Of a stretch of DNA of 14,653 nucleotides, positions 5,658-13,127 are shown one piece after another. The DNA lies in the NCBI GenBank assembly GCA_002702945.1, contig PADF01000003.1:1-14653 (forward strand), read 5' to 3'. A model generated the notes under the pieces. The model was given only the letters and a program-made list of their open reading frames with translations, made no database searches and was not told the origin of the DNA. A program made the translations under genes and the position numbers. The DNA comes from Methanobacteriota archaeon. GTDB lineage: Archaea > Thermoplasmatota > Poseidoniia > Poseidoniales > Poseidoniaceae. How positions within the stretch are numbered: position 1 is the first letter of the stretch; every line of letters begins with the position of its first letter.

Positions 5658-6244
5658 GCCATCACGTCTGCTTGAGGTACAACGCCCTCTCTCATAATGC
5701 TTACCGAGAATCCACGATTTTCTAACTCATTTTTATCAATAGATAATATCGTGCTACCTTTGCCTCCTGGACAAATACCATCTAGAACAAAATCCATGCT
5801 CATTTCAAGAGATTTTGCTGCAATAGAGACTATATTACTCGGTTCAACGCCACTGGGATTTGCACTTGTAGCAGTGATAGGCCCTACAGATTTGGCTAAC
5901 ATTCTTGCTACAGGGTTAGCAAAAACTCTAATTGCAACTTTTTTTCCTCCCAATCTAGAATCTAATTTCTCCTTAGCATCTAGAATTAATGTTATGCTAC
6001 CTATTGGAAAATCATCTAATAGTGATTTAGCAAAATCCGAAACAACAACCAAACCTTCTGCTTGTTCCAAAGAAAAAACACCTAGGCTGACTGGTTGTTC
6101 ATCAGAACGATTTTTCAAAGCAAATAATTGATCTAATCCTTTTTTGATTGGTAAGCAACCAAGGCCCGGTAATGTAGATGTTGGATAGGCAACAACTCCA
6201 CCTGATTCAAGATGTTCAATCAGTTTACTTGAAATTTCATCCAT
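5636..6244 (-). CDS. tsaC: Threonylcarbamoyl-AMP synthase, TsaC/YrdC single-domain form
   Basis: Makes threonylcarbamoyl-AMP from Thr, bicarbonate and ATP, the first step of t6A37 tRNA modification; the product goes to the KEOPS complex in archaea. The 202-residue product has GGVVAYPTSTLPGLGC (15-30), LFALKNRSDEQPVSLGV (40-56, the KxR ligands), GSITLIL, ITATSANPSG (123-132), GKGSTILSID and IMREG. It lacks the C-terminal Sua5 domain. The first strand-loop motif is usually PTDT.YGLG; here it is PTSTLPGLG, a visible deviation at the Asp and Tyr. ATG 6244 was chosen because it falls four bases after the stop of the upstream gene and matches the usual family N-terminus; the frame is open to 6301 but would overlap that gene by 53 bases. 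It overlaps the aminopeptidase gene by 22 bases. Confidence 0.88.
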   Translation of the reverse strand: MDEISSKLIEHLESGGVVAYPTSTLPGLGCLPIKKGLDQLFALKNRSDEQPVSLGVFSLEQAEGLVVVSDFAKSLLDDFPIGSITLILDAKEKLDSRLGGKKVAIRVFANPVARMLAKSVGPITATSANPSGVEPSNIVSIAAKSLEMSMDFVLDGICPGGKGSTILSIDKNELENRGFSVSIMREGVVPQADVMAWMRKIR

Positions 6245-6248
6245 ATTC

Positions 6249-6524
6249 TCACTGTAAAATAGTCCATTCAGAAACATGCTTTTTAGCGACTTCAGCAGCA
6301 AGCTCTTTGTCTTCGGTTTTTACTAGTAATTTACCACTGGGGTATAGTGTAAGGTCACATGGGCCTGTAAATGTCCAGCATAATCGATTTCTAATTCCGA
6401 CTTCATAACCATCAGATTCAATTTTCGCTCCAACAACTTCTAGGTCAATACTATCAATGCCATCCAAATCTATCTGCCAAGCAGCGCGGTTGCCACAGAG
6501 TTCCATTACAAAACCATCAGACAT
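6249..6524 (-). CDS. Small conserved-looking protein of unknown function in the TsaC operon
   Basis: A 91-residue soluble protein not recognised with confidence. ATG 6524 is supported by AGAGGT (6536-6531) six bases upstream; a GTG at 6545 overlapping the previous stop is the alternative and adds seven residues. It has two cysteines far apart, alternating hydrophobic strands (MELCGNRAAWQIDLDG, IDLEVVGAKIE), then CDLTLYPSGKLLVKTEDKELAAEVAKKH. That last strand-turn-strand-helix pattern (a hydrophobic strand, 'PSGKLLV', then an amphipathic helix) resembles the repeat seen in TATA-binding-protein-like folds, which is only a fold guess. It is tightly packed between the proline-rich gene (17 bases) and tsaC (four bases), so it is very probably translated and co-regulated with them. 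No catalytic residues can be named. Confidence 0.72.
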   Translation of the reverse strand: MSDGFVMELCGNRAAWQIDLDGIDSIDLEVVGAKIESDGYEVGIRNRLCWTFTGPCDLTLYPSGKLLVKTEDKELAAEVAKKHVSEWTILQ

Positions 6525-6541
6525 ATTGATACCTCTAAATT

Positions 6542-7675
6542 TCACATAGGCGGCCTAGGAGGCTTCTTTGATTTAGGTGGGCCTTTAGGTGGCTTTTTCG
6601 GACTCTTACTTGGTGGCCCAGAAGGAGGCCCCGATGGTGGTGAGCTACTAGGTTTAGCAGAAGGAGGTCCGGAAGGAGGCCCCGATGGTGGCGGGCTACT
6701 AGGTTTAGCAGAAGGAGGTCCGGAAGGAGGCCCCGATGGTGGTAGACTAGTAGGTTTAGCAGAAGGAGGTCCGGAAGGAGGCTCAGAAGGCGGGCTACTA
6801 GGTTGATCTGTTGAAGGTTCAGCAGTATCTAAAGTCTCACTAAGTTCACTTGTTTCAACTACAGTATTGACTGGTAAAGGAGGTGGTGTTGATGCAGTAA
6901 TAACCAAAGGAGCACTCTCTTCGACAGTTTGTTCAGGAGTACTAGAACTGGAGGAATCTAGAGATTTAGAAAATGATAATAGATCCGAAGAAGACTCTTT
7001 TTGTTCCACACTTGGCTGCGAAACTTCCTCGATAACTGGCGATTCTACAGGAGTAAGAATCGAATCATCCTGTTGCACTACAGTAGGTGTTGAAAGCAAA
7101 GGATCATTATTTTTCCATGGAGGAGTTCGAATCTCTTCATCTTCAACCTCAGGAGCATTTCCTACAGAAATAGCGGTAGCACCCCCAGCAGCATTCTCTC
7201 CGAAATAAGACGTCATTGTAATTTCCGCTGAGTCAATAATCCCTCTTTCTTCAATATTTCCAAAGTCGCCTAAATCATCATCAAATGCATTTGAAAATAA
7301 GCCAGCACCAATAGAATTTTTCACAACCCTTCCTTCATTCGCTTCAAAGGTGAAATCAGCATCATAAGGGCCGAGGTCAAGTTTGATGTTGCCCGAACGA
7401 ATCATAAAAGTCCAGTTACCGCTTTCCAGAGGGAATTCAAAAGTAAACTTTCTAGTTAACCCCGGCCCTAGAGAGGAGATTCCTTCATCAGAATCAACCT
7501 TTCTTTTATCGCTTGTTTGGATGAAAATATCTAGTCCTCCAACTGGAATAGCAGACTCATTAGAAACTTCAACTGAGACTAAAACCACATCTTGATCATC
7601 ATCATCGATTTCCATTTTCGCTAGTAATAACTGGCTTTCAAGCGGAGAAACTCGTTGAAAATGCTCTTCTGACAT
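6542..7675 (-). CDS. Proline-rich repeat protein with N-terminal beta domain, unknown function
   Basis: A 377-residue protein of three parts. Residues about 10-115 look like a compact beta-sandwich (VVLVSVEVSNESAIPVGG, LGPGLTRKFTFEF, NWTFMIRSGNIKLDLG), similar in style to CARDB/Ig-like domains. Residues about 115-285 are acidic, Ser/Thr/Glu/Pro-rich and probably disordered. From about 285 to the end is a repeat tail of 17-residue units, PPSGPPSGPPSAKPSSx, turning strongly basic at the end (KSPKKPPKGPPKSKKPPRPPM). There is no signal peptide, transmembrane segment or cysteine, so it appears cytoplasmic. It is the first gene of the operon leading to tsaC and map. The ATG at 7675 has a weak GGCGG-like site. 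The tail resembles scaffolds that bind SH3-like or nucleic-acid partners, but that is a guess. Confidence 0.75.
   Translation of the reverse strand: MSEEHFQRVSPLESQLLLAKMEIDDDDQDVVLVSVEVSNESAIPVGGLDIFIQTSDKRKVDSDEGISSLGPGLTRKFTFEFPLESGNWTFMIRSGNIKLDLGPYDADFTFEANEGRVVKNSIGAGLFSNAFDDDLGDFGNIEERGIIDSAEITMTSYFGENAAGGATAISVGNAPEVEDEEIRTPPWKNNDPLLSTPTVVQQDDSILTPVESPVIEEVSQPSVEQKESSSDLLSFSKSLDSSSSSTPEQTVEESAPLVITASTPPPLPVNTVVETSELSETLDTAEPSTDQPSSPPSEPPSGPPSAKPTSLPPSGPPSGPPSAKPSSPPPSGPPSGPPSAKPSSSPPSGPPSGPPSKSPKKPPKGPPKSKKPPRPPM
6618..6800 (-). repeat. 51-bp tandem repeat encoding PPSGPPSGPPSAKPSSx
   Basis: Full units at 6651-6701 and 6702-6752 with partial units on both sides (6618-6650 and 6753-6800). 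The units are nearly identical at the DNA level, including third positions, so copy number changed recently or is kept uniform by recombination. Length multiple of three keeps the frame. Confidence 0.8.
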
Positions 7676-7700
7676 ATGTCCCGCCTAAACCCCACTAGAG

Positions 7701-7711
7701 GCAGTTATACT
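7701..7711 (-). promoter_or_regulatory. Possible TATA element for the proline-rich/tsaC/map operon
   Basis: AGTATAACTG on the minus strand is centred about 32 bases before the ATG at 7675, which would give a leader of only a few bases. The 65-bp gap to the RDD gene has no terminator for the minus strand, so read-through from upstream is equally possible. Confidence 0.3.
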
Positions 7712-7740
7712 TGAACTAAATGTTTTTTTTGAACCCCAAA

Positions 7741-8307
7741 TTAGCGGAGTTTTTGCCGTGTTTCAACAGGTAGCGACCAATCTACTGCAGCAACAGTGTT
7801 ATTTTTCAAATCAAGAGCAGTTCTATATTCTGAATCTTTAGAACGCGCAGCTAGTGAATCTCTAAGTCCGAACCAAAGAGGACCGATAATTGGTAAAAGA
7901 TACAACAGTTTCCCAAAGGCTCTAGGACCCCAATGATGAATTTCTATTGCAGTTCCATTGTCATGAACAATTGCAATTCTAAATGCTCTTTGTCCAAATG
8001 AACGCCCTAAACTTCTACCAGAATATTTCCAATAAAGATAGAAAGAGGTAAAGAAAATTATCCATGTTACAATAAATGGAAATATATAATCTGCAGATTC
8101 GGTGAGAAAATTCCAACTAATTAGGACACTAAGAAATTTGAATCTAGTAATAACTTCTAAAACCAATGTAACCATTACCACATCTAGCATGAATGCTCCG
8201 ATTCTCTTCCACAAAGGAGCGATTAACATACCTTCAGGGGCACTTCCAAGAACCGCTTGGGCCAAGGTTCCTCCACCTTGGTAGACTTCAACTACGTCAC
8301 CGGCCAT
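7741..8307 (-). CDS. RDD family membrane protein
   Basis: A 188-residue integral membrane protein. APLWKRIGAFMLDVVMV (30-46) holds the R and D of the first RDD motif (R35, D42) in transmembrane helix 1; helix 2 is about 74-93; GRSLGRSFGQRAFRIAIV (97-114) is the conserved 'GrTlGk...g.rvv' segment; helix 3 is about 132-149; and the C-terminal SKDSEYRTALDLKNNTVAAV matches the family's final 'D..R.A..D...GT.V' region. Family function is poorly defined (transport or membrane-stress roles have been suggested for some members). It precedes the proline-rich protein gene on the same strand by 66 bases. The ATG has no ribosome binding site and appears near-leaderless. Confidence 0.82.
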   Translation of the reverse strand: MAGDVVEVYQGGGTLAQAVLGSAPEGMLIAPLWKRIGAFMLDVVMVTLVLEVITRFKFLSVLISWNFLTESADYIFPFIVTWIIFFTSFYLYWKYSGRSLGRSFGQRAFRIAIVHDNGTAIEIHHWGPRAFGKLLYLLPIIGPLWFGLRDSLAARSKDSEYRTALDLKNNTVAAVDWSLPVETRQKLR

Positions 8308-8332
8308 GTATAAGGGTAGAGAGTGTGGTTTG

Positions 8333-8341
8333 TCAATATAC
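8333..8341 (-). promoter_or_regulatory. TATA box for the RDD gene (near-leaderless start)
   Basis: GTATATTG on the minus strand is centred about 30 bases before the ATG at 8307, so transcription would begin within a few bases of the start codon. This agrees with the missing ribosome binding site. The box lies in the 38-bp gap right after the helicase stop. Confidence 0.45.
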
Positions 8342-8345
8342 GCAT

Positions 8346-10361
8346 TTAATCATTAGATAAATGCCATGCTAAACAACCACTCTCTTCAACCCAGTCAAGC
8401 CAAGAACTCCAAGTAGAGTCATGCTTCAATGTTGATAAGTGGCCGATAACGATAAGTCCTCTTTTTGCCCTTGTTAAGGCCACATTCATTCTTCTCTTGT
8501 CCTTTAAGAAACCAATATCCCCATTTTCATTGGCTCTTACTGTTGAGAAAACAATGACCTCTTTTTCACGCCCTTGGTATCCATCAACACTTTTTATCTC
8601 AAGGCCACTATATTTCTCGCCAAATTCTCTTCCTCCGGCTTGTTCAAAGAGATCGTTTAGAACTCTAACCTGTCCGTTATATGGGGTAATTATTCCTATA
8701 TCGGTTGTCTGGACATCTCCGATTTTCAATAACTCATCAACTACAGAAAGTACCTTGGCTGCTTCAGAAAAATTCGAACGGCTACTTCCTTCTTCATCTA
8801 ATTCCTCGGCCCCCTCGACAGGGATAAAAGCCACGGGTTTGTCCCAATTTGGCCATATTAATCCAGCAGGGGCTGGCCTATCTGACTTTGAACATCCATC
8901 ATCTAATTTATTCTCATAAAACCTAGAACTTGGAAATTCTCTAATCGAGGGGTGCATTCTGTACTGCGTAGTCAACATTTGAGCAGGAATTTGACACTTA
9001 TTCAATCTCTCAAAAAGAGATTGTCCTAAACCTCCAATTTCAGCATTTTCGCTGATTACCGTGGGTGGAAGTTGTTTGTGGTCGCCGACCAAAATTAATT
9101 GCCTGCATCCCCTATTTATTGGAACTAAGGCACTTGGCTCACTTGCTTGAGTTGCTTCATCGATTAAGACAATAGGGAATTTTCTATTTCCTAGAATTTG
9201 GTGACCTGAACCAATAGTCGTGGTGCAAACGACTTCTGCATTATCCAGTACCGAGGCTGTCATCTCATCTTCAATACGTCTAATTTCTTTGAAATTATTT
9301 TTGATATCCCTATGAGTTAATCCTTTTTCCTTACCCTTTAACTTCGATAGACTTCTTCTCAATTCACCGTTTTCATCACGTATGAAATTTAATTCTTCTT
9401 GGAGGGGATGGTCTTCAAGAAGAGCATCTAAAGTCGCATTGCGTAAACTTTCTCTAACTTTTACAGGGCGCCCAATTCTTACTGCTTTTACTCCTAAGTC
9501 GAGTAAGCCTTCGAGTAAATTATCGACAGCTACATTCGATTCGGCTGTAGCCATTATGGGGCCTTGGCCTTTATTGGCTAATTCTTTCAATAAATGAACT
9601 GCAGTATGTGTTTTACCAGTCCCTGGTGGTCCTTGGATTAATGTTAATCGTCTTTGCATTGCAGTTTCCACAGCGCTTTGTTGAGAATCATTTAGAGATT
9701 CCATTTTCTTTAGATTATAATTTTTGATTTTTCCTTTGATATCAGGTGGACGTTCTGCAGAAGATGCACAATCGTGAAGAGAGCCCAGAAGTAAGTCTCT
9801 AAGAGGTGTTCCACCATCACCTTCAGTTGAGTGAAATGAAATTAGCGCCTCGTGCATTCTGTCATATGCTACCCGATTCGCGCCCCTATCAATACGCCAT
9901 CTTCCCTTTCTGAGATCTTTTGGTTTTTCTGTTACTACAATTCTGATTCTAGTCGGTCCACGATCGAGAACAATTCCTTCATACACTTTTTCGCCCCACG
10001 GTCTTGTTCTTGAGATTAGAACGATATCCCCGTGTCCAAATCGATGTGTAGGCATTCTAGATTTATCTGGCAGTTCAAAGACAATAATTGGATCTCCAAA
10101 AAACCTACCCTGGCTCCTAGCTGCTAATTCAAAAAGAGTTAATCCGGCTGCTACCAACCGCTGTTTATTCCACTTTTTCCATCTTTCTTCCACCAATGCG
10201 GTTTCATCATCTAACTCAATTTTAATCAATTTAGTGAATCGATTAAAGTGGTCTTGTCCTCTTTTCCAAATATGAGGCATCTCATCATTTAGTGATACTT
10301 TTTCTTCGGGTAGTTCATTTTGAGAACTATTTAATCTCCTAATAGAACCCTTTTTTCCCAT
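8346..10361 (-). CDS. Upf1-like superfamily 1 helicase (DNA2/NAM7/IGHMBP2 type)
   Basis: A 671-residue ATP-dependent nucleic-acid helicase with all SF1B motifs: Q-motif-like LNDSQQSAV (223-231), Walker A IQGPPGTGKT (242-251), motif Ia 'ATAESNVAVDNL', VVCTTTIGS, Walker B VLIDEATQASE (DEAT at 401-404), GDHKQLPP (426-433), TQYRMHPSIREF (465-476), ITPYNGQV, SVDGYQGREKEVIVFSTVR (591-609) and MNVALTRAKRGLIVIG (625-640). Before Walker A, residues about 105-150 form the small beta-barrel typical of Upf1/IGHMBP2 relatives. It probably acts on RNA or single-stranded DNA in the cytoplasm; whether RNA or DNA is its substrate is not decidable here. ATG 10361 was chosen because GTGAGG lies nine bases upstream; the frame could begin five codons earlier at a GTG, but that codon is part of the ribosome binding site itself. 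No zinc-binding CH domain, so it is a core helicase rather than a true Upf1. Confidence 0.9.
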   Translation of the reverse strand: MGKKGSIRRLNSSQNELPEEKVSLNDEMPHIWKRGQDHFNRFTKLIKIELDDETALVEERWKKWNKQRLVAAGLTLFELAARSQGRFFGDPIIVFELPDKSRMPTHRFGHGDIVLISRTRPWGEKVYEGIVLDRGPTRIRIVVTEKPKDLRKGRWRIDRGANRVAYDRMHEALISFHSTEGDGGTPLRDLLLGSLHDCASSAERPPDIKGKIKNYNLKKMESLNDSQQSAVETAMQRRLTLIQGPPGTGKTHTAVHLLKELANKGQGPIMATAESNVAVDNLLEGLLDLGVKAVRIGRPVKVRESLRNATLDALLEDHPLQEELNFIRDENGELRRSLSKLKGKEKGLTHRDIKNNFKEIRRIEDEMTASVLDNAEVVCTTTIGSGHQILGNRKFPIVLIDEATQASEPSALVPINRGCRQLILVGDHKQLPPTVISENAEIGGLGQSLFERLNKCQIPAQMLTTQYRMHPSIREFPSSRFYENKLDDGCSKSDRPAPAGLIWPNWDKPVAFIPVEGAEELDEEGSSRSNFSEAAKVLSVVDELLKIGDVQTTDIGIITPYNGQVRVLNDLFEQAGGREFGEKYSGLEIKSVDGYQGREKEVIVFSTVRANENGDIGFLKDKRRMNVALTRAKRGLIVIGHLSTLKHDSTWSSWLDWVEESGCLAWHLSND

Positions 10362-10407
10362 ATTATCAAGCCTCACGAACTTTCAATCACTCATTCGCCA
10401 AATGAAG

Positions 10408-10416
10408 TATAAATTG
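10408..10416. promoter_or_regulatory. Shared TATA element of divergent helicase and zinc-ribbon genes
   Basis: gtataaatt reads as a TATA box on both strands. Minus-strand initiation would fall near 10385 (leader about 24 bases to the helicase ATG); plus-strand initiation near 10439 (leader about 23 bases to 10462). Both leaders contain GTGAGG eight to nine bases before the start codon. An imperfect inverted repeat (actcatt...aatgaagt, about 10389-10408) lies next to the box and could be an operator. Confidence 0.45.
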
Positions 10417-10461
10417 CCCGTGTGACCCTATCACTTAAACCCTCTTTGTGAGGCCCATTAA

Positions 10462-11685
10462 TTGGTGGGTTCAGTGTTCGGGTGGCGTAAGAAGGACACC
10501 ACAGGGGAAGAACATATCTGTCCATACTGCAATACTCCAAATCCTCCGGATGCGGAAAATTGTTCACTTTGCTATTATGAATTCAATCGCTCTGCTAGAG
10601 ACCAACCAATGGCGGCTCCTTCTTCAACGGATTCTGAGATAATGTCCACTCTAATGAGTGAAAACTTTGAAGAGTTTGAAGAAGAAGATGCTGTGGAAGC
10701 AGTCCTCACACTGGATGAGATTACGGTAGAAGTAGATCAATTTGAACAATCGACTTCAGGCTCAGAAACGTTCCAATTTATCGAAAGTTCAGGACCTACG
10801 CTTTCAGAAACCAAAAATTATCAGGCACCAGATGAAGTACAATTGAGTAAATCAGATGCTCCGTCAAAAGAAGTAGACTTCATAGTTCCAGACTCGAACC
10901 CATTAGAAGAGGTTACAGAGCCAATCCACACAGGGCAAGGTTCGTTATTTTCAGTTTCTTCAGAATCAGATTTTGACGTTAATGAAGTTCACAAAACATC
11001 TTTACCAATTCCAGGTAAAACAAATATGGACCCTCAAGTAATAAGTGAGGTAGATGAATTCACTGAAGTTGATTTAGCAGTTGCAGTTACTGAAGACGAC
11101 TTACAACCAGAGGTGCCAGAACTGCCTGAAGACTTCGATAACCCATCAGAGGAAACCTTAGAAGTAAATCCAAGTACTCCAATAATACCTGATATCCCAG
11201 AGCAAATAACCAATACTCCTGAAGTACCTGAGGTTTTAGACGAGGTAGTAGATACACCAGAAATACCTGATATTCCTGAACAAGTATCCAATACCCCTGT
11301 AATACCCGAGATTCCAGACGAAGTAGTCGATACTCCTGAGGTGCCAGAAATTCCTGAGCAAATAACCAAACCGGCTCCAATACCGCAGAATAATAACCGT
11401 ATTTGGCCTTGGCCAGCAAAGCAACCTTGGGATGAAAGACAAGTTTATCGTGAGGTTGTTTCTTTGTTGGAATTAGTGAAAAATGGAAAATTAGTTCAAG
11501 CCGCAGAAGTGATTGACAAGCTAGGGCCTCACTTGCATGATAATCTAGATATGTTGACTCATATCGGCACAGTTATGCGTTATTTAGGAAGAGAAGAGCA
11601 TTTGCAATGGATGTTGAAAATGGCACAAACTGTATATCCTAATGACCAGAGGGTGTATTCAGCAATCACCCATTTGTCAAGTTAG
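10462..11685 (+). CDS. Zinc-ribbon protein with 13-residue Pro/Glu repeats and helical C-terminal domain
   Basis: A 407-residue protein of unknown function. Residues 20-37 form a four-cysteine zinc ribbon (CPYC...CSLC, ten residues between pairs). Residues about 50-235 are very acidic, Ser/Glu/Asp/Val-rich and probably disordered. Residues 239-303 are five 13-residue units of the type TPEIPDIPEQVSN alternating with TPxxPExxDEVVD. The C-terminal about 90 residues (WDERQVYREVVSLLELVKNGKLVQAAEVIDKL and on) are helical and TPR-like. No signal peptide or membrane helix. The start is uncertain: TTG 10462 is eight bases after GTGAGG; GTG 10474, giving MFGWRKKD, has GGTGG nearby. It heads a plus-strand run with the acetyltransferase six to nine bases downstream. 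It could be an adaptor linking a nucleic acid or protein to the TPR-like end. Confidence 0.8.
   Translation: MVGSVFGWRKKDTTGEEHICPYCNTPNPPDAENCSLCYYEFNRSARDQPMAAPSSTDSEIMSTLMSENFEEFEEEDAVEAVLTLDEITVEVDQFEQSTSGSETFQFIESSGPTLSETKNYQAPDEVQLSKSDAPSKEVDFIVPDSNPLEEVTEPIHTGQGSLFSVSSESDFDVNEVHKTSLPIPGKTNMDPQVISEVDEFTEVDLAVAVTEDDLQPEVPELPEDFDNPSEETLEVNPSTPIIPDIPEQITNTPEVPEVLDEVVDTPEIPDIPEQVSNTPVIPEIPDEVVDTPEVPEIPEQITKPAPIPQNNNRIWPWPAKQPWDERQVYREVVSLLELVKNGKLVQAAEVIDKLGPHLHDNLDMLTHIGTVMRYLGREEHLQWMLKMAQTVYPNDQRVYSAITHLSS
11176..11370 (+). repeat. 39-bp tandem repeats (13-residue Pro/Glu units, five copies)
   Basis: Five in-frame units begin with Thr-Pro and alternate between endings EQ(I/V)(T/S)N/K and DEVVD, so the effective period is 26 residues (78 bp). 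Units 2 and 4 and units 1, 3 and 5 are most alike, suggesting growth by duplication of a two-unit block. Confidence 0.8.
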
Positions 11686-11694
11686 AGGGATATG

Positions 11695-12255
11695 ATGTCA
11701 CTTACTCCGGTTTTAAAAATCGACGAAGAAATTTCGTTAATTCCTGTTAATAAATCGATTTTATCCTCGGTAATTGAAGCCTACAAGGAAGACCCGGAGT
11801 CTGCTCTTGTCGCCTTACCTTGGCTGAATAGTCATGAGGAAATAAGAAATCAACTAAGGGATATGCTATTTGATGTTGAATCACAGTCTGATGAGGATCA
11901 ACTACATTTCTGGAGTATAGTTGTCGGGGAGAAAAACGAATTTGCAGGATTAATCGGTTTGGGCGATGAATTACAATTATTACATTCAAATTATAATCTT
12001 GGTTACTGGGTTAGAATTGGCTATAGGCGTAAGAAAATTGCAGTTAAATGTGTAGATGAAATACTTTCTTGGTTACAGTCAAGGAATGAATTTTTTAGAA
12101 TTGAAATTACGGTACACCCTCACAACAAAGCCGGTCTTGCTACAGCACAATCGATATGCAAAAAATGGAATGGAGAATTAGTAGATGAATTCATTGGAAT
12201 TGAGATAGGAAATAGAACTGTACCGCATAGAATCCATATTATTGACATCAAGTAA
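11695..12255 (+). CDS. GNAT family N-acetyltransferase (RimJ/RimL-like)
   Basis: About 186 residues with the GNAT order: an N-terminal 'L.P....' strand and helix, HFWSIVVGEKNEFAGLIGLGD (strand pair beta 2-4), NLGYWVRIGYRRKKIAVKCVDEIL (motif A with the following helix), FFRIEITVHPHNKAGLATAQSICKKWNG (motif B, with the 'N..a...a.k.G' loop typical of RimJ/L relatives). It would transfer acetyl from acetyl-CoA to an amine of a protein or small molecule. The acetyl-CoA loop, usually R/Q-x-x-G-x-G/A, here reads RRKKIA, with Lys in place of the first Gly, which is unusual. Two adjacent ATG codons exist; 11695 gives a five-base spacing from GAGGG, better than two bases for 11692. It lies nine bases after the zinc-ribbon gene and is followed by the deacetylase gene with almost no gap. 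Confidence 0.75.
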   Translation: MSLTPVLKIDEEISLIPVNKSILSSVIEAYKEDPESALVALPWLNSHEEIRNQLRDMLFDVESQSDEDQLHFWSIVVGEKNEFAGLIGLGDELQLLHSNYNLGYWVRIGYRRKKIAVKCVDEILSWLQSRNEFFRIEITVHPHNKAGLATAQSICKKWNGELVDEFIGIEIGNRTVPHRIHIIDIK

Positions 12256-12265
12256 GGTGAGTCAA

Positions 12266-13117
12266 TTGCAAAAGACATGGCTAACTATCGACTGTGATGA
12301 TTTCAGACATGTGCCAGCAAATCAAGGACATCCAACCAGAAGTAAGGGTGATTTGAAGAATGCAAGTAAGGATTTATCCGAACAATTCATTGCAGGTATG
12401 GAAGGTTTTGAAAGTTGGATGAGGAGTCATAATCACCCTGTTTCATTATTTATTATTGCAGACTTATTCGAATCCAATCAATTTAGTGACTGGATTTCTT
12501 CAATCATAAATATTTTTTCTGAACGTATAACAATCGGTTGCCATGGTCTTTCACATCGCTCTTGGTCTGCTTGGCCTGAAGATTATGATGGATTTAAACA
12601 GGCATTAACCGAAGCAACTAGGATAATAAAACAAAGAGTAGGCGAAAATTGGCGTCCTTGGTTTAGAGCACCAGGGGGATATATTGCTCCGTGGATGGCT
12701 AAAGTCATTGCAGAATTAGGTTTTACAGTTGATACCTCAATCAACCCCTCATGGATAGTAAAGAAAAAAACTGGCAAAGGAAATAATTGGAAAATGGTTA
12801 GAGAATCAATCTCTAGAAATAATTTAATTGAAAGGGAGTGGTTGAATATGTGGAGTTTACCAGTTAATGGGCCTGCACTTTCGCTTTTTCCTCTATCAAT
12901 TATTTCTAAGATGGCTTGGAAAAAACTACCTTCGATTTTGAGTATAGAACAAGCCTTAGACGCTCCAAATAATTCCGACTTTACACTTTCAACTGTATAT
13001 TGGCATTTGCTTGACCATGGCAGAAAAAATGGTAACTGGGCCCCTCCTATACCAAATAGAATATTTTCATTAGGAATTAATCAAAGAAATACTGAATCAC
13101 TAAAAACCGCCAATTAA
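12266..13117 (+). CDS. Polysaccharide deacetylase (NodB homology, CE4-like)
   Basis: A protein of about 283 residues with the NodB barrel motifs: TWLTIDCDDF (catalytic-base and metal Asp of the 'TFDDG' motif, D9-D12 region), GCHGLSHRSWS (metal-binding H-x3-H, H93 and H97), PWFRAPGGYIAPW (R-x-P motif, about 132-143) and YWHLLDHG near the C-terminus, corresponding to the late His motif. Such enzymes remove acetyl groups from N-acetylated sugars in a metal-dependent way; no signal peptide is present, so a cytoplasmic glycan or lipid-linked precursor is more likely than an outside polymer. Start is ambiguous: TTG 12266 is five bases after GGTGA; GTG 12257 and TTG 12242 are in frame, the last overlapping the acetyltransferase gene. 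Nearby genes do not fix its substrate, though the window's glycosyltransferases make a surface-glycan role plausible. Confidence 0.82.
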   Translation: MQKTWLTIDCDDFRHVPANQGHPTRSKGDLKNASKDLSEQFIAGMEGFESWMRSHNHPVSLFIIADLFESNQFSDWISSIINIFSERITIGCHGLSHRSWSAWPEDYDGFKQALTEATRIIKQRVGENWRPWFRAPGGYIAPWMAKVIAELGFTVDTSINPSWIVKKKTGKGNNWKMVRESISRNNLIEREWLNMWSLPVNGPALSLFPLSIISKMAWKKLPSILSIEQALDAPNNSDFTLSTVYWHLLDHGRKNGNWAPPIPNRIFSLGINQRNTESLKTAN

Positions 13118-13127
13118 AGCAACCTCC

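Noticed and set aside
6245..6301. 19-residue N-terminal extension of the TsaC-type protein
   Set aside because: It would overlap the upstream gene by 53 bases, while ATG 6244 follows that gene's stop by four bases and matches the family start.
6618..6800. CRISPR-like array
   Set aside because: The repeats are directly adjacent with no unique spacers and are in frame within a coding region.
6867..7208. Plus-strand open frame opposite the proline-rich gene
   Set aside because: It is a shadow of low-complexity coding sequence; no start signal and no recognisable domain.
11034..11442. Long antisense open frames opposite the Pro/Glu repeat region, encoding Gly/Ser-rich repeats
   Set aside because: They mirror the tandem repeats of the zinc-ribbon gene in other frames and have no ribosome sites or family features.
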